Below are positions 1-11,706 of a stretch of DNA of 64,000 bases, in pieces; the stretch's first letter is position 1, and each line of letters opens with the position of its first letter. A model generated the notes under the pieces. The model had not been told where the DNA came from. It made no database searches and worked only from the letters and a program-made list of their open reading frames with translations. Source of the DNA: Thermoplasmatales archaeon (GTDB lineage Archaea > Thermoplasmatota > E2 > DHVEG-1); the NCBI GenBank assembly GCA_030672305.1, contig DAOVGR010000014.1:1-64000 (forward strand). Direction: 5' to 3'. The position numbers and the translations under genes are program-made.

Positions 1-8
1 ATTAACTC

Positions 9-236
9 TTAAAAAGATTTTATTAGCTCTGCAATTTTTTCTCGTTTGTCCTTCTCGTTAGGTAAAGCAATAGATGCTCTCCATCTCTTTGTTTCATCAG
101 GCAAATAATAAACACATGAGATTGCAACAAACTCATTCTCCCCTACAGGAGTTACTACCCTTCTTTTAGAAATTTCAATAAAGCTATTTCTTCCAAATTT
201 AACCTCTTTAGATTTTAAGGTCTCAAATTCTACCAT
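9..236 (-). CDS. hypothetical protein (75 aa)
   Basis: ORF with ATG start and upstream purine-rich region on minus strand; no family recognised. Confidence 0.5.
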   Translation of the reverse strand: MVEFETLKSKEVKFGRNSFIEISKRRVVTPVGENEFVAISCVYYLPDETKRWRASIALPNEKDKREKIAELIKSF

Positions 237-358
237 TTTACACTTCCTCCCTCGAAGGTGCTAGATATCTAATGTTACACTATCTTAATACTAATTAATA
301 TACTTATGTATAATAGGTATTAGAAGATTATTCAAAAAAATAAGTAAAAAAGGTGGAT

Positions 359-1534
359 TTATTTTTTCAATCCGGCCTCTTTTTTTAATAATTCAACTTT
401 ATCTGTTTTCTCCCAGGTAAAATCTGGATCATCACGGCCAAAGTGACCATAAGATGCTGTTTTGTGGAATATTGGTCTTCGCAAATCTAGATGCTTTAGA
501 ATATCACTTGGTTTCAATGGGAAAAACTCTCTAATAAGGTCTTCTATTTTACTAAGAGGTATCTTATTTGTGCCAGAACAATCAATATTTACTGAAACGG
601 GTTCAGCGACTCCAATTGCATAAGCAAGTTGGATTTCACATTTATCAGCAATGCCAGCAGCAACTATGTTTTTAGCAGCATAACGAGCTGCATAAGCTGC
701 ACTCCTGTCAACCTTTGAGGGATCTTTACCAGAGAAAGCACCACCACCATGACGACCGACACCGCCATAGGTATCAACTATGATTTTACGACCGGTAAGT
801 CCTCCGTCAGCATATGGTCCACCACGGACAAATGCACCAGTTGGGTTAACATGGAAAATTGTATCTTTATCTATCCATTTATTACATACAGGTTTTATGA
901 CTTTTTCAATAATATCTTTTCTAATTCTGTTATGTGCTATGCCGCCATCATGTTGGGTGCTTACAACAATTGTGTCAGCTCTCAATGGTTTTCCTTTTTC
1001 ATCATATTCAATTGATACCTGTGATTTACCATCTGGTCGAAGGTAGGCAACTTCTCCTTTTTTTCTGACTTCTGCAAGTTTTTTTGTAAGTTTATGTGCA
1101 AGAGCAATTGGTAGTGGCATTAGTTCTTTTGTTTCATTACACGCATATCCATACATCATTCCTTGGTCGCCTGCACCTTGCTCTTTATGAAGTCCATCTC
1201 CCTCAGTAACTCCTTGAGAGATATCTGGGCTTTGTTCTGTGATCTGAATCCAAACAGAGCATGTTTCCCATTCAATACCGTACTCTGCATGTGTGTATCC
1301 AATTTCTTTAATAGTATCTCTGACTGTACTTGGAATATCAATATATGCTTTTGTTGTCATTTCACCAAAAACCATTACGCCTCCATTCTTAGTTCCAGTC
1401 TCAACTGCTACTCTTGAAAATTTATCTTGACTTAATGCCTGATCTAAAATTGCATCTGATATCAGGTCACACATTTTATCTGGATGACCTTCAGTTACTG
1501 ATTCTGAACTAATTAGTATCTTTCTTTTAGTCAT
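359..1534 (-). CDS. metK: S-adenosylmethionine synthetase, bacterial-type MetK
   Basis: [12 protein letters not shown]-like N-terminus ([23 protein letters not shown]), [54 protein letters not shown] motifs; ATG start chosen inside the longer TTG-start ORF. Confidence 0.96.
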   Translation of the reverse strand: MTKRKILISSESVTEGHPDKMCDLISDAILDQALSQDKFSRVAVETGTKNGGVMVFGEMTTKAYIDIPSTVRDTIKEIGYTHAEYGIEWETCSVWIQITEQSPDISQGVTEGDGLHKEQGAGDQGMMYGYACNETKELMPLPIALAHKLTKKLAEVRKKGEVAYLRPDGKSQVSIEYDEKGKPLRADTIVVSTQHDGGIAHNRIRKDIIEKVIKPVCNKWIDKDTIFHVNPTGAFVRGGPYADGGLTGRKIIVDTYGGVGRHGGGAFSGKDPSKVDRSAAYAARYAAKNIVAAGIADKCEIQLAYAIGVAEPVSVNIDCSGTNKIPLSKIEDLIREFFPLKPSDILKHLDLRRPIFHKTASYGHFGRDDPDFTWEKTDKVELLKKEAGLKK

Positions 1535-1642
1535 ATTTTCACCTACAATATACAACTTAGCCTCCAAATTAGTGGAATGTATGAAACTAAAACCTGGTTA
1601 TTAACTTTTTTAAAATGGGGAATAAAAAAAAAAGTAGATTAA

Positions 1643-2050
1643 TTATTCATCAATTTTCCTTGTTACCCAAGTTTTATCATCAAGAGCATCATAAATAGCT
1701 TCGTCAGATATATCTTCAATAGTTTGCTTATCTGACAAGACACTTCTAATTCTTTTATTTTCATCTTTTGCATATTTTAATATAATGTCTTTTCTAATAA
1801 CCCAATAGTGAGTTCGCCATTCTCTACCATCATATAGTGTTGTCTCTTCTCTTTCTGTTGTAAGCATTCCTTCTTCTTCTAAAATATAAAACAATTGTCT
1901 ATCTTCAGGGTCTAAAACATTGTCAATAACTCGGTCTTGAAAACCAAAAATATCCATTACGAAACCTGCATCTCTTCTTGCTTCCCCAATATTAATTCCA
2001 ACTCTATTTGCTATTGCTTTTGATAAATCATCAAGTGTTATAATGTTCAT
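1643..2050 (-). CDS. conserved hypothetical protein (DUF6015-like)
   Basis: 135-aa ORF, winged-helix-like charged protein; resembles small conserved Thermoplasmatota proteins from memory. Confidence 0.55.
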   Translation of the reverse strand: MNIITLDDLSKAIANRVGINIGEARRDAGFVMDIFGFQDRVIDNVLDPEDRQLFYILEEEGMLTTEREETTLYDGREWRTHYWVIRKDIILKYAKDENKRIRSVLSDKQTIEDISDEAIYDALDDKTWVTRKIDE

Positions 2051-2221
2051 AATCTATACACCCTCTTCTTGTATTATTGCATAAAATTGTATTGCACTAC
2101 TATTGTGTTTGTTCTCATATATATAGTTTTTGGTTATTTCTCCTTTTAAAATTGAAAAAAATCGATAAAAATAGCTGAAAATGGCGTAAATTATAAATAC
2201 GTAAAGATTCCTAAGATTTAA

Positions 2222-2416
2222 TTGATGAAGCAAGAAAACATATTAAAGAAGTTTTCTGGTGAATGGCTTTTGTTATTCAACGATGAAATAGTAGATCATA
2301 GTGCTAACGTTGAAGATATACTAAAATTGGCTGAAGAAAAATTCCCAGCAGATAAATTTCCAGACGACCAAATTAAGATATCAAAGGTATTAGATGGAAG
2401 ACTAAGAGATTTTTAA
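2222..2416 (+). CDS. small DUF5678-like protein (64 aa)
   Basis: FSGEWLLLFNDEIVDHSANVEDILKLAEEKFP pattern typical of DUF5678 proteins that accompany retropepsin-like proteases. Confidence 0.6.
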   Translation: MMKQENILKKFSGEWLLLFNDEIVDHSANVEDILKLAEEKFPADKFPDDQIKISKVLDGRLRDF

Positions 2417-2467
2417 TATTTGAATTAAATTTTAATTTATGTGTATTAAAATATCAAAAGTATTATC

Positions 2468-2893
2468 TTGAGATATTCATTTACATTGCTTCTTATGTCA
2501 GAACCAATGTTTATTTTCAAATACTTTCGATATCCTGTTGTTCCCGTTAAATTCTATTATAAGGATCAAGAAACTCCTTTTATTGATGCTTTACTTGACT
2601 CTGGCGGAGATTTTATAGTAATTCCAATGCCTATTGCACGGTATCTAGGATTAAGATTAAAAAAAGCTGGTGATGTTGATACTGCAGGGGGAACAACTTC
2701 TCTCTTTAAAGCAACATTAAGCATGCTTATGGGTAATAAACAAAAAAACGCAGTCTATAACAATATTCAGATACATGTTTCTGGAAGAAATGACATACCT
2801 GTGTTACTAGGAAGACATCCAATTTTTGAAGATTATGAGATTATCTTCAAAAAACAAAAAAATCAACTTATTTTAAAGTCACATAATCCATAA
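2468..2893 (+). CDS. retropepsin-like aspartic protease
   Basis: ALLDSGGDFIVIP catalytic-type D-S-G motif and VLLGRHPIFEDYEI segment typical of archaeal single-domain retropepsin-like proteins. Confidence 0.65.
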   Translation: MRYSFTLLLMSEPMFIFKYFRYPVVPVKFYYKDQETPFIDALLDSGGDFIVIPMPIARYLGLRLKKAGDVDTAGGTTSLFKATLSMLMGNKQKNAVYNNIQIHVSGRNDIPVLLGRHPIFEDYEIIFKKQKNQLILKSHNP

Positions 2894-2906
2894 ATTATAA
2901 ATATAG

Positions 2907-3000
2907 AGATTGGTATAGCGGGTAGAATACTTCACTGTTAATGTTGATTAGAGTGAGATATATAAAAATAATGATTTAAAGGTTGAGTCCCGGCCTATTA
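2907..3000 (+). pseudogene. degenerate tRNA-Asn(GTT)-like sequence
   Basis: Retains GGGTAGAAtaCTTCACTGTTAATG (D-loop/anticodon arm) and GGTTGAGTCCCGG (T-arm minus one base), but D-arm is deleted, T-loop lacks C56, anticodon and acceptor stems do not pair. Confidence 0.5.
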
Positions 3001-3001
3001 T

Positions 3002-3075
3002 GGGCCTGTAGCTCAGCTAGGTAGAGCATCTGGCTTTTAACCAGGTGGCCAAGGGTTCGAATCCCTTCAGGCCCG
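3002..3075 (+). tRNA. tRNA-Lys(TTT)
   Basis: Cloverleaf: GGGCCTG/CAGGCCC acceptor, TCTGG-CTTTTAA-CCAGG anticodon arm, GGTTCGAATCC T-arm. Confidence 0.96.
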
Positions 3076-3112
3076 CCTTCACCCTGAAAACACTAGGAGG
3101 AAGGAATATATA

Positions 3113-3382
3113 ATGGTAAAAACAAAAACAATTGAAAAAAAACAACTTGATATTCTACAACATAAACTAGTTCCGTTTCATGTAATACTTTCTGAAAAAG
3201 AAAGAAATGAATTCTTAGAAAATTATAAGATAACACCTGATCAGTTGCCAAAAATACTACATACAGATCCAGTCGCAATTTATATCGATGCACAGCCGGG
3301 ACAAATTGTAAAAATTATTAGAAAGAGCCATACTGCAAAAGAAGCAGTAGCATACAGACTTGTAGTGGAAAGTAACGAATAA
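3113..3382 (+). CDS. rpoH: DNA-directed RNA polymerase subunit H
   Basis: [14 protein letters not shown]...[42 protein letters not shown] is Rpb5/RpoH; upstream AGGAGG. Confidence 0.97.
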   Translation: MVKTKTIEKKQLDILQHKLVPFHVILSEKERNEFLENYKITPDQLPKILHTDPVAIYIDAQPGQIVKIIRKSHTAKEAVAYRLVVESNE

Positions 3383-3393
3383 TAGGTGTAAAA

Positions 3394-6300
3394 ATGAGAG
3401 AACTTATCGATTCTTTTTATAAAGAGCGTAGTATAGTTAACCACCAGATTGCATCATATAATGATTTTCTTGAGCGCAGGTTACAAAGTATTGTTGATAG
3501 TACAATAATTGGTCAAGAAGAAGAAATGGAAAGGGGTTATATCTATCCAGAAATAGAGAATTATAAAATAAAATTTGGTAAAATAACTGTTGGTAAACCA
3601 GAAGTAAAAGAAGCAGATGGTACTGTAAGAAGATTAACCCCAATGGAAGCACGCTTAAGAGATTTAACTTATGAAGCGCCAATATCTTTAGAATTTATCC
3701 CTGTAAAAGATGATGTTGAGTATGATCCTGAGGAAGTAAGAATCGGTGAGCTTCCGATTATGATTAAATCAAAGGCCTGCAATCTTGCAAGGCACAGTAT
3801 TGAAGAGAAAAAAGGTCATGAGCTCTCAGACGAAGAAACAAAAAAAGAACTTCAGCAGATGCAAGAAGATGTTTTAGATCCAGGTGGGTACTTCATTAGT
3901 AATGGTACAGAAAGAGTTCTTATTACAGTTGAAGATCTTGCACCTAATAGAGTTCTTGTTGAAAGATCAAGCAGATATGGTAGAGATATAGAGGTTGCCA
4001 AAGTATTCTCTCAAAAGGAAGGGTATCGTGCTTTAACGGTTGTTGAAAAGAAAAATGACGGCATGCTTATGGTATCTCTTCCAACAACTTATGGGCAGAT
4101 TCCCTTAATGATACTCTTAAGAGCACTTGGAATGGAAGATGATGAAGAAATCGTTGATGTAATAAGTGTAGATCCAAAGATGGAACCTTATGTTCTTGCA
4201 AACATAGAAGAATGCGCTAATGAGTATGGTATAACAACTAAAGAAGACGCTATTGCCTATCTCGGGAAAAAATTTGCTGGAGGCCAAGCAAAAGAGTATC
4301 GTGTTAAAAGAGTCGAGACCTTGATGGATAAGAATCTTTTACCTCACCTTGGTAATGAATCTGTGGATCGTCTTACCAAAGCAATTTTCATGGCGCGTAT
4401 GGGAATGGCGGTATTAGAGCTTGCTCTTGGAAAAAGAGAAGAAGATGATAAGGATCATTATGCAAATAAAAGATTGAAGCTCGCAGGGGACCTTATGGAG
4501 GATCTATTCCGTGTTGCTTTTACAGCTCTCTGTAAGGACCTTAAATATCAAATTGAAAGGATCCATGCAAAAGGAAAAGAAATAAAAATTAGTTCATCAC
4601 TTAGATCAGATGTTTTGAGTCAACGTATCCATCACGCTTTAGCTACAGGTAATTGGGTAGGTGGCAGAGCAGGAATATCGCAACTTCTTGATAGAACAAG
4701 TAATTTAGCAGTTCTCAGTCACTTAAGAAGAGTAACGTCGCCTCTAACTAGATCACAACCTCATTTTGAAGCACGTGATTTACATTCTACACAATGGGGT
4801 AGGCTTTGTCCTAATGAAACTCCCGAAGGGCCCAACTGTGGCCTTGTAAAAAATCTTGCCCTAACTGTCGAAATAGCTGAAGGATTCTCAGAAAAAGAAG
4901 TTGAAAATATGCTTAAGGATTTGGGAATAAGAGATATTACTAAAAAATCAACTGGCGCTAGAGTTTATCTTAATGGAGATCTTATTGGGATGTATCCCGA
5001 TGGCAAAGAATTAGCTCAAAAACTTAGAGAGAGACGAAGAAAAGGACTTCTAAATAACGAGGTAAATGTTGCTTATTACGAAGAAGCAAATGACTTAATC
5101 GTAAATTGTGACTGTGGTAGACTCAGAAGGCCACTTGTAATCGTTGAAAATGGTAAACTATTATTGACAAAGAAATATGTCAGTGATCTCTTAACAGGTA
5201 GAAAGAGATGGGTAGATCTTATAAATGAAGGTATTATGGAATACGTTGATGCTGAGGAAGAAGAAAATACCTTAATTGCACTAAAAGAAGAAGATATTAC
5301 ATCAGATTATACACATATGGAAATGGACCCAATATGCATACTTGGCATAGGAGCATCTCTTGTTCCTTATCCAGAACATAATTCTTCCCCAAGAATTACA
5401 ATGGGTGCGGGAATGGGAAAACAATCCTTAGGTTTTGGAGCAGCAAACTATCGAATAAGACCAGATACTAGAGGACATCTACTACATTATCCTCAAGCAC
5501 AAGTTGTTCAAACTCATCCTGTTAAGTATATTAAATTTACAGAAAGACCCGCAGGTCAGAATCTAGTTGTTGCAGTAGCATCCTATAAGGGATATAATAT
5601 GGAAGATGCATTGGTGATGAACAAGGCTAGTATAGAAAGAGGAATGGGACGTAGTAGTTTTTTTAGAACATATAGCAGTGAAGAAAAAAGATATCCTGGT
5701 GGACAAGAAGATCACTTTGAAGTTCCCGATCCTGACTGTAGGGGTGTCAGAAGCGAGGAAGCATATGTAAATCTTGGTGAAGATGGTCTTATTTCACCAG
5801 AATGTGGTGTAAAAAGCTCAGATGTTCTAATAGGAAAAACCTCTCCACCCAGATTTCTAGAAGAACCAACAGATTTTCTTACACCACAGAAAAGAAGAGA
5901 AACATCTGTAACAGTTCAACATGGTGAGGGAGGAACTGTTGATAAAGTAATGCTTTCTGAATCAGTTAATGGTTCAAGAATGGTAAAGATTACAGTTCGT
6001 GAAGAACGAATTCCTGAATATGGTGACAAATTTGCATCAAAACATGGACAGAAAGGAGTTATCGGACTATTAGTATCTCAGGAAGATATGCTATTTAACG
6101 AGCAAGGAATTACCCCTGATTTAATAATTAATCCACATGCAATTCCAAGTAGAATGACCGTTGGCCATGTTCTTGAAATGATAGGCGGAAAAGTTGGTGC
6201 TTTAAACGGTAGAATTGTTGACGGTACTGCTTTTAGTGGAGAGTCTGAGGAAGTTTTAAGAAAAGCCTTAGTGGAAAATGGATTTAAACATAATGGTAAA

Positions 6301-6756
6301 GAATTGCTGTACAATGGAGAAACAGGTAAACCTCTTGAAGTTGATATATTTGTTGGATGTATTTACTATCAGAAACTTCATCATATGGTAGCAGGAAAAA
6401 TTCATGCTCGTTCAAGAGGTCCTGTACAAATATTAACAAGACAACCGACAGAGGGTAGGGCTAGAGAAGGAGGACTAAGGTTTGGAGAAATGGAGAGAGA
6501 TTGTCTAATTGGTCATGGAGCATCAATGGTTATTAAGGATAGACTTCTTGATGAATCAGACCTTACTGTGAAATATATATGTAATACATGTGGACACGTA
6601 GCAATCCATGATAGACACGGAGCTTTGCGTTGTTCAGTTTGTGGAGATAAAGCAGATATTTATCCAATTGAAATGAGCTATGCATTCAAACTTTTAATTG
6701 ATGAATTAAAATCTTTGGTCATCGCACCAAGAATAAAATTAGAATCATTAGTATAA
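3394..6756 (+). CDS. rpoB: DNA-directed RNA polymerase subunit B (unsplit)
   Basis: 1120 aa, full RpoB with THWGRLCP-like ([19 protein letters not shown]), [14 protein letters not shown]-terminal zinc site CNTCGH..CSVCG. Confidence 0.98.
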   Translation: MRELIDSFYKERSIVNHQIASYNDFLERRLQSIVDSTIIGQEEEMERGYIYPEIENYKIKFGKITVGKPEVKEADGTVRRLTPMEARLRDLTYEAPISLEFIPVKDDVEYDPEEVRIGELPIMIKSKACNLARHSIEEKKGHELSDEETKKELQQMQEDVLDPGGYFISNGTERVLITVEDLAPNRVLVERSSRYGRDIEVAKVFSQKEGYRALTVVEKKNDGMLMVSLPTTYGQIPLMILLRALGMEDDEEIVDVISVDPKMEPYVLANIEECANEYGITTKEDAIAYLGKKFAGGQAKEYRVKRVETLMDKNLLPHLGNESVDRLTKAIFMARMGMAVLELALGKREEDDKDHYANKRLKLAGDLMEDLFRVAFTALCKDLKYQIERIHAKGKEIKISSSLRSDVLSQRIHHALATGNWVGGRAGISQLLDRTSNLAVLSHLRRVTSPLTRSQPHFEARDLHSTQWGRLCPNETPEGPNCGLVKNLALTVEIAEGFSEKEVENMLKDLGIRDITKKSTGARVYLNGDLIGMYPDGKELAQKLRERRRKGLLNNEVNVAYYEEANDLIVNCDCGRLRRPLVIVENGKLLLTKKYVSDLLTGRKRWVDLINEGIMEYVDAEEEENTLIALKEEDITSDYTHMEMDPICILGIGASLVPYPEHNSSPRITMGAGMGKQSLGFGAANYRIRPDTRGHLLHYPQAQVVQTHPVKYIKFTERPAGQNLVVAVASYKGYNMEDALVMNKASIERGMGRSSFFRTYSSEEKRYPGGQEDHFEVPDPDCRGVRSEEAYVNLGEDGLISPECGVKSSDVLIGKTSPPRFLEEPTDFLTPQKRRETSVTVQHGEGGTVDKVMLSESVNGSRMVKITVREERIPEYGDKFASKHGQKGVIGLLVSQEDMLFNEQGITPDLIINPHAIPSRMTVGHVLEMIGGKVGALNGRIVDGTAFSGESEEVLRKALVENGFKHNGKELLYNGETGKPLEVDIFVGCIYYQKLHHMVAGKIHARSRGPVQILTRQPTEGRAREGGLRFGEMERDCLIGHGASMVIKDRLLDESDLTVKYICNTCGHVAIHDRHGALRCSVCGDKADIYPIEMSYAFKLLIDELKSLVIAPRIKLESLV

Positions 6757-6776
6757 TTAAATTGAAGGTTAAAATT

Positions 6777-9446
6777 ATGGAAAGATCAAAAAGTATTACA
6801 AAAAAAATAGGTGCTATTTCCTTTTCACTTCTTTCACCAAATGAAATAAGAAAGATGAGCGCTACAAAAGTTATAACTGCTGATACATATGATGATGATG
6901 GATTTCCAATTGCTATGGGCCTAATGGATCCCAGACTAGGTGTAGTAGAACCAGGTCTACGCTGTAAAACATGTGGACTAAGGGTAGGGAAAGACAAATG
7001 TCCAGGACATTTTGGTCATATAGATCTAGCAATGCCTGTTATTCATGTTGGCCTTGTAAAATCTATTCGTGACTGTCTTCGTGGAACTTGTAGAGGATGC
7101 GGGAAAATTTTACACACTGAAAAACAAAGAGAAGAACATATGCTAGAACTAAAAAAATATAAAGGAGAAGGACGAGATCCAACTTTTGTATTAAAACAAA
7201 TAATTAAAGAATCTGTAAAATCAGAAAAATGCCCTTATTGTAGCAGAGAAGTTGGAAAGATAGAACTTGATAAACCAACCTCAATAAGAGAAAATGGGAA
7301 AAAACTTACACCATCAGAAGTAAGAGAATGGCTTGAAAAAATACCAGATGAAGATCTTCCACTTTTAGATATAGATGTCAAATCTGCGAGACCTGAATGG
7401 ATGATTTTAACAGTCCTACCAGTTCCACCAGTTACAGTAAGACCATCTGTTACACTTGAATCGGGTGAGCGATCAGAAGATGATTTGACACATAAGCTTG
7501 TTGATGTTATTCGTATTAATCAACGATTACAAGAAAATAGAGATGCTGGTGCACCACAACTTATTGTTGAAGATCTTTGGGAATTATTACAATATCATAT
7601 TACTACTTATTTAGATAATCAAACATCTGGAATCCCACCAGCTCGTCATCGTTCAGGAAGACCACTAAAAACACTAGCACAACGTTTAAAGGGAAAAGAA
7701 GGACGATTTAGAAGTAATCTTTCTGGAAAACGTGTTAACTTTTCTGCACGTACTGTAATTTCTCCTGATCCAAATTTAAGCATAAATGAAATCGGTGTTC
7801 CTATACAAATAGCAAGAGAACTAACAATACCCATAAAAGTAACAACCCACAATATTGAATGGTGTAAAAATCTGATTCGGCAAAAGATTAAAATTTCTGA
7901 AAATCCAGAGCAATACAATCCCGGTGTAAATTATGTAATTCGTGAAACTGAAGGAATGAAGCAACGGATAAAAATAACAGAAAAAAATGCAGAAGATGTA
8001 GCAGAAAAATTAGAAATTGGAGGGGTAATCGAAAGGCAACTCATGAACGGTGACCTTTCTTTATTTAATCGGCAACCTTCTCTTCATCGCATGTCAATGA
8101 TGGCACATCGGGTTAAGGTTGTACCAAATAAAACATTTAGATTTAATTTGAGTGTTTGTCCTCCTTATAATGCAGATTTTGATGGAGATGAGATGAATTT
8201 ACATCTCTTACAAGGTGAGGAAGCACAAGCTGAAGCAGAAATACTAATGAAGGTTCAAGAAAATATTTTATCCCCAAGATTTGGAGGTGCTATTATTGGA
8301 GGAATACATGATCATATTTCTGGTTGTTTCCTCCTTACACATCAAAATAAAAAGATTCCTTATGACGACGCTTCCCATATATTATCAGCTATTAAATATG
8401 AAGGTAAAAAACCTAATATAATAGAAGAAAATGGAAAAAAATATATGAGTGGAAAGGACATATTCAGTACTCTTCTACCAGATGATCTCAATTTGGAATA
8501 TAGAGCTAAAACATGTTTGAACTGTGAGGTTTGTACAGCTCCAAAATGTCCAAATGATGCATATGTAATTATTAAAAATGGTATGTTAAAACAGGGAACA
8601 ATAGACGAACATAGTATAGGTGCTTTTAAGGGAAAAATTTTAGATAGAATCATCAGAGATCATGGAATGAATTCAGGTAGAGAATTTATCGACAATGTTA
8701 CAAGGATGGGAATAAATTCTATTACAATATTTGGCTTTACTACAAGCATTGATGATGAAGATATCCCCGAAGAAGCAAAGAGGCAGATACAAGAAGGATT
8801 AGAAAAAGCTATGAATAAAATCAGAAGTCTTGTTAAAGCCTATGAAAATAATGAACTAGAATCTCTTCCTGGAAGAAGCCTTGAAGAAACTTTAGAGATG
8901 GAAATAATGAGAGTTACAGGTAGAGCAAGAGACATGGCTGGTGAAATAGCAGGTAAACACCTTGGACTGAATAATAGTGCAGTCATAATGGCTAAATCTG
9001 GTGCTCGTGGTTCAATGCTTAACCTTTCACAGATGTCAGGATGTGTAGGACAACAAGCTGTTCGAGGTGAGAGAATTCATAGGGGTTATCAATACAGAAC
9101 CTTACCACATTTCAAAAAGGGAGATCTTGGTGCAAGAGCAAAGGGATTTGTTGCATCTTGTTATAAAACAGGACTTAATCCAACAGAATATTTCTTCCAT
9201 TCAATGGGTGGACGAGAAGGTTTAGTTGATACTGCAGTACGTACTTCAAGATCAGGTTATATGCAAAGAAGATTGATTAATGCTCTTGAAGATGTTAAGG
9301 TAGAAAATGACAAAACTGTTAGACATTCTGGTGGCCAGATAATACAATTTATTTATGGAGAAGATGGAATAGATCCTGCTAGAAGCAGTGGTGGAAATGC
9401 TGTAGATGTAGATCGAATAATAACTGATATTAAAGAGGAGATGTGA
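6777..9446 (+). CDS. rpoA1: DNA-directed RNA polymerase subunit A'
   Basis: [12 protein letters not shown] catalytic motif, [20 protein letters not shown] zinc motif. Confidence 0.98.
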   Translation: MERSKSITKKIGAISFSLLSPNEIRKMSATKVITADTYDDDGFPIAMGLMDPRLGVVEPGLRCKTCGLRVGKDKCPGHFGHIDLAMPVIHVGLVKSIRDCLRGTCRGCGKILHTEKQREEHMLELKKYKGEGRDPTFVLKQIIKESVKSEKCPYCSREVGKIELDKPTSIRENGKKLTPSEVREWLEKIPDEDLPLLDIDVKSARPEWMILTVLPVPPVTVRPSVTLESGERSEDDLTHKLVDVIRINQRLQENRDAGAPQLIVEDLWELLQYHITTYLDNQTSGIPPARHRSGRPLKTLAQRLKGKEGRFRSNLSGKRVNFSARTVISPDPNLSINEIGVPIQIARELTIPIKVTTHNIEWCKNLIRQKIKISENPEQYNPGVNYVIRETEGMKQRIKITEKNAEDVAEKLEIGGVIERQLMNGDLSLFNRQPSLHRMSMMAHRVKVVPNKTFRFNLSVCPPYNADFDGDEMNLHLLQGEEAQAEAEILMKVQENILSPRFGGAIIGGIHDHISGCFLLTHQNKKIPYDDASHILSAIKYEGKKPNIIEENGKKYMSGKDIFSTLLPDDLNLEYRAKTCLNCEVCTAPKCPNDAYVIIKNGMLKQGTIDEHSIGAFKGKILDRIIRDHGMNSGREFIDNVTRMGINSITIFGFTTSIDDEDIPEEAKRQIQEGLEKAMNKIRSLVKAYENNELESLPGRSLEETLEMEIMRVTGRARDMAGEIAGKHLGLNNSAVIMAKSGARGSMLNLSQMSGCVGQQAVRGERIHRGYQYRTLPHFKKGDLGARAKGFVASCYKTGLNPTEYFFHSMGGREGLVDTAVRTSRSGYMQRRLINALEDVKVENDKTVRHSGGQIIQFIYGEDGIDPARSSGGNAVDVDRIITDIKEEM

Positions 9447-10906
9447 TGGCTAAAAAACAAACAAAAAAACAAGTAAAAAACAAAACTAAAATTAAAAAGA
9501 TTATCTTAAAAGATACTACTGCAAAAAAAACAGTAAAAAAAGAAAAAAAGACTAAAAAACAAACAAAAATATCACCTAAAAAATCCCCACAAAAAAAGAC
9601 TTCACCCAAAGAGAAAATAGAAAAGATTAGAAAAAAGAAAAAGGCTGAAGTAAAAACTACAAAAAAGCCTAAACAAAAAGAAAAAAAGTTGGTAGTTAAA
9701 AGAGAAACTCCACCACCAAAACACCCAAAACCAATTGAGGAATCTCCTGAACATAAAAAAATTAGATCAGAGATTAATAAGATTCTAGATGGTAGATTTC
9801 TTCCTTTAGCAATACTTGATGATATTATTTCTAAGGTCTCAGAAGAACAAAAACTTCAATCTAAATTAAAAGTTATAATTTCTAAATCCCTTGCAGAATA
9901 TGATAAAAATGCTGTTGATCCATCTGAAGCTTGTGGTATAGTTGGAGCTCAGAGTATTGGAGAACCTGGTACTCAAATGACAATGAGAACATTTCACTAT
10001 GCTGGTGTTGCAGAGATTAATGTTACTTTAGGACTTCCTAGACTAATTGAAATTGTAGATGCAAGATCAATTCCTTCCACACCTATGATGAATATATATT
10101 TGCGGGATGAATTCAGACTAAATTCTGATCTTGCAAAAGAAGTAGCCAATCAGATAGAAATTACACGTTTAAATAGTATAGCAGATATTGAGACAGACCT
10201 AACAAATTTAGTAATTTATGTTAAGCCAAATATGAAAACATTAAAAAATAAAAATATATCAATTAAGGAAGTAGGGGAAATAATTAAAAAAATTAGAGGA
10301 ATAGATGCAAAAATTGATAAAGATAGTATAAAGATATCTTTGGATGATCCTAGTTATAAAAAACTTTTAGATGTAAATGAAACATTAAAGGATTTAAAAG
10401 TAAAAGGAATAGATGGTATTAAGCGTATTATTATACGAAATGAACCAAAGGAAGGATATGTTATTTATAGTGAAGGGAGCAACTTGGAAAAGGTTTTGCA
10501 AGTAGAAGGTGTTGATCCCTATAGAACAACAACCAATGATATACAGGCTGTTGGAAGAACCCTTGGGATAGAAGCTGCTAGAAACATGATTATACAAGAA
10601 GCTCATAATACTTTATCAGAACAGGGTTTAAATGTTGATTTAAGACACATTATGCTTGTTTCAGATGTAATGACTGCTGATGGAACTATAAGAGCTATTG
10701 GCAGACATGGTGTAAGTAAAGAAAAGGAATCAGTGCTTTCTCGTGCTGCTTTTGAAATAACTGTTTCTCATTTATTACAAGCCGCCAGAAGAGGTGAAAC
10801 CGATAAACTCGGGGGTGTTGCAGAAAACATTATTGTAGGACAACCTGTTAACCTTGGAACTGGTGCCGTAGAACTCGTCATGAAAAGAAGTAAAAAGAAG
10901 GAATAA
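9446..10906 (+). CDS. rpoA2: DNA-directed RNA polymerase subunit A'' with Lys-rich N-terminal extension
   Basis: [38 protein letters not shown] core; start overlaps rpoA1 stop; first ~100 aa dominated by Lys. Confidence 0.97.
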   Translation: MAKKQTKKQVKNKTKIKKIILKDTTAKKTVKKEKKTKKQTKISPKKSPQKKTSPKEKIEKIRKKKKAEVKTTKKPKQKEKKLVVKRETPPPKHPKPIEESPEHKKIRSEINKILDGRFLPLAILDDIISKVSEEQKLQSKLKVIISKSLAEYDKNAVDPSEACGIVGAQSIGEPGTQMTMRTFHYAGVAEINVTLGLPRLIEIVDARSIPSTPMMNIYLRDEFRLNSDLAKEVANQIEITRLNSIADIETDLTNLVIYVKPNMKTLKNKNISIKEVGEIIKKIRGIDAKIDKDSIKISLDDPSYKKLLDVNETLKDLKVKGIDGIKRIIIRNEPKEGYVIYSEGSNLEKVLQVEGVDPYRTTTNDIQAVGRTLGIEAARNMIIQEAHNTLSEQGLNVDLRHIMLVSDVMTADGTIRAIGRHGVSKEKESVLSRAAFEITVSHLLQAARRGETDKLGGVAENIIVGQPVNLGTGAVELVMKRSKKKE

Positions 10907-10910
10907 AAAA

Positions 10911-11210
10911 ATGGTAGATATAGATAAGATTTTAAAAACTACAGTAAAGAAAGGAACGGTAAAGATTGGTACTAAGGAAACTAAAACATCCATTAACGAT
11001 GGATCCGCAAAACTTGTTGTTATGGCCAAAAATTTTCCGTACTTTATAGAAATCGATAAACTTGCAAAAAAGAAAAAAATACCAGTCTATAACTTTAATT
11101 CAAACGCTATTGATCTTGGTTATACCTGTGGAAAGGCTTTTGCAGTATCTGTTTTTGCAGTTCTAGAAGAAGGCGGATCAAATATACTTAACCATATTAA
11201 AAAAAGGTAG
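10911..11210 (+). CDS. rpl30e: ribosomal protein L30e
   Basis: L30e/L7Ae fold family signature (KLVVMAKNFP..IPVYNFNSNAIDLGYTCGKAFAVSVFAVLEEG), position after rpoA2. Confidence 0.93.
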   Translation: MVDIDKILKTTVKKGTVKIGTKETKTSINDGSAKLVVMAKNFPYFIEIDKLAKKKKIPVYNFNSNAIDLGYTCGKAFAVSVFAVLEEGGSNILNHIKKR

Positions 11211-11216
11211 TTGCTC

Positions 11217-11642
11217 ATGGCTGACATAATGCTCTCAAATGAAGAAATGCAGTACATAAATATGGCAAGTAATGTAACTAAAACCTATATCCTGGATTGT
11301 TTAAGTATTGAAGATAGAATCATTTTTATTGTTAAAAAAGGACAACTTGGTGCAGCTATTGGTATCAAAGCAAAAAATTTGGAAAAACTTCGTTCCCTTT
11401 TTAAAAAGACAATAAAATTTGTAGAATTTGATGAAGATAAAGAGAGATTTATTATTAATCTTTTTAAACCTTACAAAATAAACAATGTTACATTAGAAGG
11501 AGATAATGATTCAACTGTTGTTAAGGTCGATGTGGAAGTTAGTGATAAATCCAAAATAATAGGAAAAGGTGGAAGAAACATTGAAATAATCCGCAACCTT
11601 GCCCGTAGACATCACTCAATTAAGGATGTTCAGATTAAATAG
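11217..11642 (+). CDS. nusA: NusA-like transcription factor (KH domains)
   Basis: ILDCLSIEDRIIFIVKKGQLGAAIGIKAKNLEKLR and KIIGKGGRNIEIIRNLARRHH KH motifs; rpoA2-rpl30e-nusA order. Confidence 0.93.
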   Translation: MADIMLSNEEMQYINMASNVTKTYILDCLSIEDRIIFIVKKGQLGAAIGIKAKNLEKLRSLFKKTIKFVEFDEDKERFIINLFKPYKINNVTLEGDNDSTVVKVDVEVSDKSKIIGKGGRNIEIIRNLARRHHSIKDVQIK

Positions 11643-11706
11643 AATTACTTTAACTTAATCATAATAGTTTTTAAATAGAGCCTATATTCTGGAGTGGGGA
11701 GGACTT

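Noticed and set aside
3394-6756. Split rpoB (B''/B') as in many methanogens
   Set aside because: One continuous 1120-aa ORF spans both halves
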